Below, in pieces: positions 8,588 through 18,203 of a stretch of DNA of 25,783 bases. The translations under genes and the position numbers were made by a program. The first letter of the stretch is position 1, and the number at the start of each line of letters is the position of its first letter. A model generated the notes under the pieces. That model was not told where the DNA came from, ran no database searches, and saw only the letters and a program-made list of their open reading frames with translations. This stretch comes from Apostichopus parvimensis (lineage: Eukaryota; Echinodermata; Holothuroidea; Aspidochirotida; Stichopodidae): the NCBI GenBank assembly GCA_000934455.1, contig KN882693.1, positions 6,507 through 32,289 on the forward strand, given 5' to 3'.

Positions 8588-11500
8588 ATGATGGCTAAGA
8601 ATTGGCATGAGGCTGGTAAAAATGTGGAGTGTTTCAAGGACGTTGATGCAGACACCTTTGTAAATGAAATTTATCCCATGGTACAGTAGAATTTCTTTTA
8701 ATTGGTTTACAGGGATTGATACAACTCATCTCAAATTATTGTTTGCTCCATACAGTATGTAGGCGTTAGAGCAGGGAATAGCTTATCCGGTATTGCATAG
8801 CAAAATGCTATGCAAACTTGGCAAATTGCTATACAAATGCAAAGTTGTATAGCAGTTTATGTACACAGGAACCATAGTATTTTACAAAGTTCAAAGCATT
8901 CACAAACTGCTATGCAAAACCTGAACACTAACTTGTGACCTGTAAATACTGTAGCTTTGCACTCTAAATTTCTCTGTTTCTTTTATAGGCCTACACTACA
9001 GTCTTTAAAACCATTTAAAATGTGGAGAATATATTTCAGTGAATTGACTTGCTGACTTCAAGTCTACATGTACAGCTCTCCAAACTGAAAAGATTCAAAA
9101 ATATTTGTGAGTTGTGACATATTACTCATAGAGCTTGTACAGTGACTTCACAGTCACTGACTTGGCTCAAGTCAGGAAAAATGATTTCTTTTACTGACTC
9201 GACTGAAACTTTAAAAGAAATTCACTATTTGACTTGTAACGGTTCAGATCTTTGTTTTTTCTTCAGAGGATTCCAGCAGTGCTGAAAGGAGTTGATATTG
9301 GGTTATGTACACAAAAATGGACTACAGACTATCTATGTAGAAACGGTTCCTCGCAGTCAGTGAAAGTCCATGTCAGCACAGAAAGGAATATGGATTTTAT
9401 TCAGAAGAACTATTCATACAGGTCTGATTATTCATATATAGATAAGGGAGAAATATGGTGATCCTATTTTGCAGCATAAAGATAACTGGAAAAGACTCTT
9501 AGTTAAGGGTCATATTATTAAAGAGTAGCCAACTGAGAGAACAAGCACAAGCAGGAGGCATTGTGTAGTCAGTCTGTTCCATCCATGATAATTGAATGTC
9601 ATTATGCACTCACTTGTGTTGGTTTTCAAAAAATATATCAATTACCAACTTGTTGTTTTTTATTATTATCTATTGGAAAGCTAATTTTACTACCTTAATT
9701 ATATCCAAATTTATGCATAGATGTATTTCCAAAGGACAGAACAAAAATATGTCACCAAAATTGTTTCTCTCTTTTTTTATAAACTGGCTTTAAAGTTTTT
9801 ACTCAACTTTCACTAATATCCCCCAGAAAGATTTAAATATTTGTGTATGTGTGTACGTTTATGTATTTTAGTAGATTCTACCCCAGGATATGAGGGGAGC
9901 CATGTGTCATCCTTAGGAGGGATCCTCCAGTTTCTATACAAAGAGTATCCCCTTCTATCCTCCCCCCCCCCACTCTACCCTTCTCCCTCCAAAATAGTAG
10001 TCATGAAACTGTGTATAAAACCTTCTGATTGGACTATTCCGCAGGACACTTCCCTTTGATGAACTAATCAAACGGTGTGCTGAGAGCAGCCATGAAGAAT
10101 ATTTCTTTGACGAGGTAAATACATGAACCACTCATTGGAGTCCCACCAATTAAGGAAATATTTTCTATTGGAAACCTTTTCATGCAATATGTTGCCATCC
10201 TGGTAGTAATCAACCTCAGTGTATCTAACTACATGTTAATCCCATGAAATATTTATATAAATACATTGCACTGGCTTCTTCACTGATATCAAATAATAAT
10301 CATAATAATCAGCAGTTATATTTACGACGCTTAAGCGACCACAAATGTGGGAGAAGCCCGCAAGGGCTTATGGATTACAACTTACGCGTCGGGTGGCTTC
10401 CAACTCAACATTTTAACTCAACTTTGGAATCTTTTCAATTTAGAAAGTCATTTCAGATGGGAAAACCGTAGATTGCTCTTGGATGAAAAACCCACCTTAC
10501 TATGACCCAGCCGGGTATCTAACCCGGAGCCTCCCGATTGCTAAGCCTCATTGCTTCAAATGCTACCGCCTTTATCCACTCTGCCACAGCACCCGTTAAA
10601 TGAACAGAAGGGTTTTCCTATATAACATAATCTTTTATTCATTCATACTTAGTAAAGATTCCTAAATCCTATTGGTCCATTCAGGTCAGCTGACCGTGGT
10701 TAATCCTGTGAGTAACGCACGGTAAAGTTACGGGGCATCACTTTAATAAATCTTTGGTTATATGTAACCAAAAAGGTTTTGTTTTATGATTTTTCCCCCA
10801 CACAAATGGTAGTGTATGAATGAACAGGGTCAATCAACGGTCTAGCGTGCGTTACTCACATGATTAATGCACTCCGGGTGTTAATGCTATCGCTGGATGC
10901 ACTCAGGCTCCGCCCTCGTGCATCGCTTGCATTATCCCCCCCATCGTGCATTAATCCTGTGAGTAACGCACGCTAGACCGTTGATTAACCCCTTATTGTT
11001 TGTTTCTTTTCTTACTCTTTCTTACTCTCTTTCTTTCTTTTCGTACTCTCTTTTAAACAGAATGAAAAATATTACCTCAGAGCTCTTGGTGCTGACAACA
11101 GAAAGGTTAGTTTCCTGGTTGACAGGCATTGTACGTAATTATTGAACATTATTGGGAGAAAACTGTCAACTTATAGAGCTTTACTTTCAAATACCTGTTT
11201 CTGTAACTGGAATGTAAACTTGTAGAATCTGTTCATGTTTTCTTGCAGATTGCATTGTTATTATATGTATTAACCTTTGTTATGTTAGAGATTACAGGCA
11301 TTGAAGACTCGCCCCAAACCGCGTGCCGCGCTCTGAGAAAGTTAACTTTCCGTTGCTTGCAAGTGAAGTTTTCTGCTTGTCGCTACAAAATGCAGACAGT
11401 AATGAAATGTGATACCTTGTTATCTTTTATCTAGACCTGAGATGTTCATTGCTGCTATGTACACTGTGTTGTGGGTATTGACGGTAGCTGTATGTATTGA

Positions 11501-14500
11501 CTGTACACTAGTGTCTAATTACCAACGGTAGCAAGCTGTGTGTGTATTTTCTGGGATGATGGTGTTGTCGAACACTTCTGTTACACTTCATTCGTAACTA
11601 GGTCAGATTACCGGTATGAGACGTTTCTTTGTGCGCGAGTCTTCACACCATTTAAACTGATCTGCCAGTGGTTTCTTTGTCTAACATGCAGTTTTATATA
11701 CAATTTGAAGGCGACTAGAATGATGAACTCTGTGAATTGTCATTAAATAGTGTTCAGTGTCTGAGTTTGAAGGATACTGGGTTAATGAATGCCACACTGT
11801 ATCAATTGTTAATTGATCGTAGACTAGAAAGATGAACTTCATATTATATTAATATTATTTTGGAGGTGTTTATTGTATTAATCAATGACTTGGAACACAT
11901 GATGTGGTGTACTCCGTTGAAGGTCATAGCGTATATTATCCAATCATTTCTCTGTTGACAGTGCAATGAATGTTTAACGATCCGTTCTTGGTTCTACAGG
12001 ATGTAGCGAACATCGAGAATGAATTTCCCGAACTATCGAAAGATGTCAGGATACCACCGTTCTTCGACAAAGATCAATTCTTCTCTTCCGTTTTGAGGGT
12101 TGGTTCTCCCGATCTGCAGCTTTGGACCCACTATGATGTGAGTGATAGATTACAAAATTTTGATTTGAAAGAAACGTTAACGACTCAAATGCCACCGACT
12201 TTTGTGCTGAAAGTTCTCTGAACTTTTTCAAATTTCCTCCTTTTTTTGTTTACATTTTTCAATGACGACTATTAATGTTGTTGGGAATTGTTGTGAACAG
12301 CTGGTTGGCAACTCCTAGCCATCTTAACCGGGCAATTCTTTACTTTGGCAGGAAAGAATCTGACAGTCACTCGCATTTTATACATATCATTGTCACATAA
12401 GCAATATCTGTTGCATAATTGTTCAGTTCAAGTGTGTAAGTAGCTCCTTGGTCAGTGTTGACCATAGTATGTGATAGTATTTGGGATATGAGCATCCTTT
12501 TTGTACATCCTTCAATAGCTTTGCTTGGGAGAAGATCAACATACATATGAGGAGTTAATTTCAATATTCTTAAAGGTAATCAATGCAATGGGGCTTTCTA
12601 GCTTTCTTGTAGAGGGCGCTGTCATATTGATCCTAATATGCGTGATCTATACTATTTATTTACACGATTGTGTGAAAGTGCTCACTAGCTTGCGAACACA
12701 CCGGATGAACTTTTATACAGATGCCCTAGGTGATTGGCTAGTTAAAAGGTCTGCTTGTGGTAGTGCAGTTGGGCTGAAGGATTTAGAAAACACAAGTCAA
12801 GTCTCTTAAAACATTTAGTTTGACGTTCAAACTTCAAAAATTATTTTCGAGATAATATCCATTTAAATAATTAGAAATGAAATTGTATAGTTCAGTAGTG
12901 CTCGACTTAAAGGTACAGTAGTGATCTTCAGTCAGAGACTGCAGCTTGTTGATGTTTTGCAGAACTAGATAGGACCAAAATGAAAGTTGTTCTCTCTCAA
13001 GTTTGATCAAGGCTGGAGGGGCCCATTATGTGTTGAAGAATAATATGTCATGGGTTTTTCTTTTTATCTCACTCCCAGAATTTAATCTCATCCAAATGAA
13101 TAGAGAGTGACGATATACGAGGGCAGTATTAAACAATGTTTTGCAACAATGACCAAGCTGCTCACATATTTCAGGTGTAATTAGTTTTTTAGTTTTTATC
13201 TTCTTTTTTTCTTGCCAGATTATGGATAACATTTTAATGCAAATCAAAGGCACGAAACGAGTTGTCTTATTCAGTCCTCAAGATGCTGGTAATCTCTATC
13301 TTAAAGGTACATGTGTCAGTCAGATAGCTATAATTATATCTGATATTTAGAAACACTTTTAACACATTCAACATTATAAGGGCTGATATAATGTTTTAGT
13401 TAGTGTTAGAAAAACACTAAAAGAGAGATGAAACTGTTAAAAAACTGCTCATCTACTGCAAGAAGCCTGCGTAGGTAAAACATGTAAAAGTTTGACTGTC
13501 TGTCCGTCTGTGTCTCGTCTTGTGTTCTTAGTTTGTTTTGATTTCACTTCTAGCCGACTGAAAAAGATCCTGCTAGGATGGAAACGTCAGGCCCCCTTTA
13601 ATTTTTATGTAGTTAGTTAATCTATTAAAATGCGACATTTGTAAAAGACACTTTTGCAGTTCCTGCTCTTGTTGTAAATGCATTACAGAATAACTTACAA
13701 TGGAATGTCAACTTGTTATATTGTGAATCATTGACTTTGAAAGATGATACTTGTGTTCGTCTTAACGTTTTTCAACATAAGGTGACCATGTTTATCCAAT
13801 AAATCCCAGACATGATGTTTATGTTAACCTGCCCCCCTACAACCCCCCCTCCCCCCTCCCCATACACTTCCATTTTGACTTGAACGGTTATGAAATGAAA
13901 CTATATGCTTAAAAGGCAGGGTGGAATCTTGTTTGGTGTTTCTATGTTTCAATGATGATGTTCAAACACTCAAAGAGCCAATAAACTTAGATACATAATG
14001 GCTGTGAGTCATGAATATAAATTGTTAATAAATTATTTGTAAAAATTAAATTATAAATAATCAATGCTGATGTTGACACTGTTTCTACCAAAGTAAGACC
14101 AAACCGGTAAAGTTGAGATTATTCCGGGCAGTTCTCGGGACAGTACATAAAATCCGGGGAAATTTCCGGGGACTGTCCCTGGAAATTGAGGTCGTCAGGT
14201 CAGCTTAGTTTAATACAGAAGAGAAGGTTTGAAATGGATATATAAATATACCTATCTCCTCATTAATTAATGGATGCTACATCTTTTATTTTTCAAGATG
14301 GTAATTTAATTTCTTTGCAGGTGACAAGTCCATGGTCCTTGACATCGAAAATCCTGATTTTAATCAGTTTCCACTACTTGCATCAGCCTGTCCTTATCAC
14401 TGTATTCTTCATCCAGGAGATTGTCTCTTTATTCCAGGTTTGTCTTTATTAGTTTTAACACAATAGGAGATTGTCTCTGTATTCCAGGTTTGTCTTTGTT

Positions 14501-16037
14501 AGTATAAACACAATAGGAGATTGTCTCTTTATTCCAGGTTTGTCTTTATTAGTTTTAACACAATAGGAGATTTTCTCATTATTCCAGGTTTGTCTTTATT
14601 AGTATTAACACAATAGGAGATTGTCTCATTATTCCAGGTTTGTCTTTATTAGTATTAACACAATAGGACATTGTCTCTTTATTCCAGGTTTGTCTTAATT
14701 AGTATTATCACAATAGGACATTGTCTCTTTATTCCAGGTTTGTCTTTATTAGTATTAAAACAATAGGAGATTGTCTCAATATTCCAGGTTTGTCTTTATT
14801 AGTATTAACACAATAGTACATTGTCTCTTTATTCCAGGTTTGTCTTTATTAGTATTATCACAATAGGACATTGTCTCTTTATTCCAGGTTTGTCTGTATT
14901 AGTATTAACACAATAGGAGATTGTCTCTTTATTCCAGGTTTGTCTTTATTAGTATTAACACAATAGGAGATTGTCTCTTTATTCCAGGTTTGTCTGTATT
15001 AGTATTAAACACAATAGGAGATTGTCTCTTTATTCCAGGTTTGTCTTTATTAGTATGATCACAATAGGAGATTATCTCTTAATTCTAGGTTTGTCTTTAT
15101 TAGTATTAAAACAATAGGAGATTGTCTCATTATTCCAGGTTTGTCTTTATTAGTATTAAAACAATAGGAGATTGTCTCTTTATTCCAGGTTTTCTTTATT
15201 AGTATGATCACAATAGGAGATTGTGTCTTTATTCCAGGTTTGTCTGTATTAGTATTAACACGATAGGAGATTGTCTCTTTATTCCTGGTTTGTCTGTATT
15301 AGTATTAACACAATAGGAGATTGTCTCTTTATTCCATGTTTGTCTTGATTAGTATTAAACACAATAGGAGATTGTCACTTTATTCCAGGTTTGGCTTTAG
15401 TAGTATAGGCTCAATAGGGGATTGTCTCTTTATTCCAGGTTTGTCTTAACACAATAGGAGATTGTCTCTTTATTCCAGGTTTGTCTTTATGAGTATTAAA
15501 ACAATAGATTGTCTCTTTATTACAGGTTTGTCTTTATTAGTATTAAACACAACTGTTCTGCGCCTTTCATTTATATGTGGTTGGGGTTAGTTCAATTTCC
15601 AACCAAAATAAATAAAATATATTATTAATATTAATGACTGTCTGTAATATCTGATTTTGCAAATTTGACTTATTCCGCCGCAACCATTGTGTGGTACCAT
15701 TTTCGATTAGAAATCCAAAATTCTAGGTGTCAATTAATAACTGAATATCTTTATGTCTTTTTTTTGTTGTTTGTCATCAGCCATGTGGTTTCACAATGTA
15801 GTCGCACGTGACTTCAGCATCAGTGTCAATGTCTTTTGGAAGCATCTGTCATCGGATCTGTACGATCCCAAGGATCCCTATGGAAACAAGGACCCTATCC
15901 CAGCTGGCCAAGCATTGCAGGGTCTGAGGAGAGCTTTAAAACTACTGGATAAATTACCAGATGAATACAAGGATTTTTATGGAAGGAGGATGGTCTTAGA
16001 GATAGAACAGAAGACGTATCACCAGGGCAACGGATGA
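8588..16037 (+). CDS. TYW5: tRNA wybutosine-synthesizing protein 5 (JmjC tRNA(yW) hydroxylase), eight coding exons
   Basis: TYW5 is a JmjC Fe(II)/2-oxoglutarate oxygenase that hydroxylates the wybutosine base 3' of the anticodon in tRNA-Phe. Coding exons: 8588-8680, 9267-9421, 10045-10114, 11061-11105, 12000-12137, 13219-13306, 14321-14437, 15781-16037. All junctions are AG/GT and phases join exactly, giving 320 aa (human about 315). Visible blocks: [17 protein letters not shown] (exon 2), [15 protein letters not shown] (exon 4), LQLWTHYD ending exon 5 with the iron-binding Hx[10 protein letters not shown] (exon 6), GDCLFIP (end of exon 7), and AMWFHNV with the third iron ligand His plus VNVFWKHL (exon 8). 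The catalytic set is complete, so the enzyme looks functional. Two ATGs (8588, 8591) are possible starts; the upstream acceptor is at 8553. Intron 7 begins inside the tandem array at 14415-15551. Confidence 0.95.
8774..8930 (+). repeat. Palindrome-rich interspersed repeat, copy B
   Basis: This copy has two perfect hairpins: TTGCATAGCA/TGCTATGCAA (8793-8802 with 8806-8815) and TGCTATACAA/TTGTATAGCA (8827-8836 with 8845-8854). It matches 4606-4770 and inverted 21025-21195. It lies in TYW5 intron 1 and has no coding capacity. Confidence 0.65.
10291..10595 (-). mobile_element. tRNA-derived SINE with long variable arm head
   Basis: On the minus strand it starts GGGTGCTGTGGCAGAGTGG (A box at 10586-10576) and later has GGCTCCGGGTTAGATACCCG (B-box region, 10531-10509). 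The spacing implies a class II (Leu/Ser-like) tRNA ancestor with a variable arm. A body of about 200 bases follows and the element ends in an ATTATTATGATTATTATT tail. The B box is diverged and the acceptor stem does not close, so it is not a tRNA gene. It lies in TYW5 intron 3. Confidence 0.65.
10700..10721 (+). repeat. Extra fragment of the nearby inverted-repeat element
   Basis: The 22 bases here, ending in GAGTAACGCACG, are identical to part of the right arm at 10827-10991. They lie just after the palindrome GGTCAGCTGACC (10684-10695) and may be the end of a second, decayed copy. Confidence 0.5.
10827..10991. mobile_element. Foldback MITE with 46-bp terminal inverted repeats
   Basis: The left arm 10827-10872 and right arm 10946-10991 are reverse complements with about two mismatches in 46 bases. 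The core is about 73 bases and GC-rich. Total length is about 165 bp and there is no reading frame. This fits a miniature foldback element in TYW5 intron 3. The target duplication is not clear and the superfamily is unknown. Confidence 0.75.
11296..11650 (+). repeat. Unnamed interspersed repeat, copy 2 (uninterrupted)
   Basis: This 355-bp copy of the element at 754-1274 lacks the SINE: GATACCTTGTTATCT runs through TTTATCTA into GACCTGAGATG. It lies in TYW5 intron 4, in the same orientation as the gene. Confidence 0.8.
13556..13592 (+). mobile_element. Penelope-like element terminus, hammerhead-like core (degenerate)
   Basis: The bases run GACTGAAAA, then ATCCT/AGGAT as a short stem, then GAAACGTCAGGC. 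This resembles the CTGAAGA...GAAAC motif at Penelope-like element termini, where minimal hammerhead ribozymes have been described. The core CUGANGA is altered at its sixth position (A for G), so catalysis is unlikely. A related copy lies inverted at 17248-17284. It is in TYW5 intron 6. Confidence 0.4.
14104..14190 (+). repeat. Short interspersed repeat, partner of 20131-20175
   Basis: The reverse complement contains CCCCGGATTTTATGTACTGT, which parallels ACCCGGATTTCATGTACTGT at 20147-20166. It includes the self-complementary GGAAATTTCC. The family is unrecognised; it lies in TYW5 intron 6. Confidence 0.4.
14415..15551 (+). repeat. Tandem array of a duplicated exon 7/intron 7 splice junction (about 23 x 50 bp)
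   Basis: The first unit is the true TYW5 exon 7 end and donor: exon bases AGGAGATTGTCTC TTTATTCCAG (14415-14437), then intron GTTTGTCTTTATTAGTTTT and AACACAAT. About 22 further copies follow at 50-51 bp spacing, with a shorter one near 15446. Most keep AG|GT; the copies near 15290 (CTGGT) and 15340 (CATGT) have lost it. Typical units contain TATTAAC about 35 bases before the AG, then TTGTCTCTTTATTCC. Because 50 is not a multiple of three, the array cannot extend the coding frame. There are no unique spacers, so it is not CRISPR-like. Confidence 0.95.
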
Positions 16038-17245
16038 TATATCAAAATGGAAAATATATCACAACTGTTGGTCGAAAGAACTCAGTTTAGGGTATAACAA
16101 TGGGACCATATAGAGAGCAAACTGGTTTGATGGAAGAAAAAACTGGAAGCGGTCAAGTGTGTTCATCATGTTTTGATTTAATGGAAGGAATCAAACATTA
16201 TGCTAGTTCTGAATGATCTGATTGGCAAATCAGCCAAGGTCCTAAACTAAGGGCTCCTAAGGTGGAGAGGCCCCTTGAACATCTCCAGGCACTCTCTATA
16301 GTTGGGTTTTGCCTGCAAAACGAAATGGCGGGGACTATCCTTGTCTCTTCCCCCCTCGAGGGGGGAGGAGACAAGGATAGTGGACCTTACTAGGGCTACT
16401 GAGGTTGTAAATCTAGCACTAGTGTACTGCTCTGAGCTCTGCATTATAAACCAATACAAAATGGCCAAGTCTTGCAACAGTTCAACAAATCATTGGTGGC
16501 TTGGAGCAATAAGGTTGCATTTTCAAACAGTGTTTTACTTTTTGCCATATTCATTCAAATTAGTCATTCAGTGGCATTGAAAGACTCTGTGGAGTCGTTT
16601 TGTGTAACCCTTAATTTTGCAAAGTAGGCAGCTAGGTGCCTTAACTCCATGATGAAAGTGTGTTAGGTCTACACCCAGTTTTGATATTTTGGTAATTAAC
16701 AACTTTATGAAGGTTAAATCATCTGCAGTTTAAACCAAATTTGTATTACAACATCTCCAAGTGATGATCATAGAATGAGGAAAATTAATTTACATATCAA
16801 AATTTAATCTGAATTATGTTCATTTCTGTAACTAGATTAATCTTGAATAGCGCCACTAAGCATATAGTATGCAATATTTCACATTTATCATCACATCCTA
16901 CGACATGCTCCAGTGGAGAAGTGATATGTAATCACATATCATTGGCAGAAAGTAGTTCTTGGGGGATGGATCTAAGTTGAGGGGTACCCTCTCTCGTTTG
17001 AAATTGAGAAGCTCAATCCAAACTAAGATTGGAATGCTTGATGGACCATTTCTATTGATAAGTTACCTGTCTGGGCTCAAATCAGATTGGATAGATGGCC
17101 AAGTCACTGTTGAAAAAGTTTTACCACTGTATGTAATGCAACTTTGTCTGGACTGGGGAACGATCCAGGCATTTTTTCAAAAGTTTGTAACTCAAACTGG
17201 ACACTCCCGTAAGATAGTAAAAGAGAAGGTGTGTAAAAGTAAGTG
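16038..17245. other. TYW5 3' untranslated/intergenic region
   Basis: No coding evidence is seen. The first exact AATAAA I noticed downstream of the stop is near 17400, so the 3' UTR end is uncertain. The region contains the 48-bp palindrome at 16334-16381. Open frames at 16247-16580 and 16959-17252 have no family resemblance. Confidence 0.4.
16334..16381. repeat. Near-perfect 48-bp palindrome
   Basis: ACTATCCTTGTCTC at the left edge mirrors GAGACAAGGATAGT at the right edge. The centre is CCCCCCTCGAGGGGGG. The two 24-base arms differ at one position (T opposite G), still a G-U pair in RNA. It lies about 300 bases past the TYW5 stop, so the transcript may contain a 24-bp hairpin with almost no loop. 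Confidence 0.9.
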
Positions 17246-17247
17246 GG

Positions 17248-17284
17248 TCTGACGTTTTGATCCTAGCAAGAACTTCTTCAGAGG
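17248..17284 (-). mobile_element. Penelope-like element terminus, second copy
   Basis: The minus strand reads TCTGAAGAAGTTCTTGC, TAGGATC, then AAAACGTCAGAC. It matches the copy at 13556-13592 and keeps the CTGAAGA box, but the GAAAC box is CAAAAC. No reverse transcriptase or GIY-YIG frame was recognised nearby. Confidence 0.4.
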
Positions 17285-17681
17285 CTGAATGACATGTAAC
17301 AAGGGACAAATACAAACGCAGAATACAGATAGGTTAATGAGCAGGGTGAACACAAAAGAGTGATGAAAGAGGATTAGTTGACAAAGGGTGGAGAGAAGAA
17401 ATAAAATAAAGGAACCAATTGGGGGAAGAGGAGAGGTAGGAGACAAACTGTAGAAGGACAAAAAGAACGTGTGAGGAACTCAGGATGTATGGTAATGCTA
17501 AGATGTAGTACACTTTGAATCATATTGACATTGTCTTACTCCTCATCTATAGTACTCGGATTATTCGTACTCGGATTATTAAACATTTTAGAAGTGATAT
17601 GTACTAGTATAAAATTGAAAGTACAGATCGTGTGTCCCAGTCTTTTTTCTACTAAACGAAACAAAAAGGATCAGGGGGACA

Positions 17682-18203
17682 TTAGTCCCCATTGAGAACC
17701 AAATGAAAAGAGCTAAATGCAGAACCGCAAATCAAGTTGCAATTTTTTAAATAACTGTTCAAGGCATGACAACCAACCTCTTTCCATTCATTCACAAGCT
17801 GCTGAGAAAAGAAGTTCATGGATTTTTTAATGAATATTACAACTTTCTGCAATTTAGTGAGAAAATTACCCCTAGTGTTCCTACCATTTGAAAAAGTGAA
17901 AAATGTATGCAATGCTGACTTATCAAACCTTGGATAATCTTCTAAACCTGAATTAAATTCCCTATCAACCATCAAACTTCCAGGTTGGAAAGATTGAGAA
18001 TTCTGAAGCCTATCATGGCAGGCAATAACATCATTTTTATTATAAAGAAATTGGAACTTAATAAATCTCAGGGAATGCAAACTTGATATTGTATTTAATT
18101 GTTTCTCATTTGTTTTATTAATTCTTTGTTCATAAATTCTAGTAGTACTGATGAAAACAAATTCCTCTAGAAATCTGTTAAATTCTCTACGGCTGTCATG
18201 CAT
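17682..18203 (-). CDS. Orphan 173-aa open reading frame
   Basis: A single uninterrupted frame starts MHDSRREFNRFLEEF and ends FHLVLNGD. It is rich in Asn, Phe, Lys and Ser. I see no signal peptide, membrane segment or known motif, and do not recognise a family. It is long for chance in AT-rich DNA. It sits on the same strand as, and upstream of, the Penelope-like terminus at 17248-17284, so it may be decayed retroelement sequence. It could also be a chance frame. A GGGGAC/GTCCCC hairpin lies at its 3' end. Confidence 0.25.
   Translation of the reverse strand: MHDSRREFNRFLEEFVFISTTRIYEQRINKTNEKQLNTISSLHSLRFIKFQFLYNKNDVIACHDRLQNSQSFQPGSLMVDREFNSGLEDYPRFDKSALHTFFTFSNGRNTRGNFLTKLQKVVIFIKKSMNFFSQQLVNEWKEVGCHALNSYLKNCNLICGSAFSSFHLVLNGD

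Noticed and set aside
10500..10595. Functional tRNA-Leu/Ser gene on the minus strand
   Set aside because: The B box is diverged, the acceptor ends do not pair, and an attached body with an ATT-rich tail marks it as a SINE.
12046..12231. 61-aa minus-strand protein
   Set aside because: It is antisense to TYW5 exon 5, which carries the HxD motif on the plus strand.
14415..15551. CRISPR-like or coding tandem repeat array
   Set aside because: Units abut with no unique spacers, the host is eukaryotic, and 50-bp units cannot maintain a reading frame. It is a splice-junction minisatellite.
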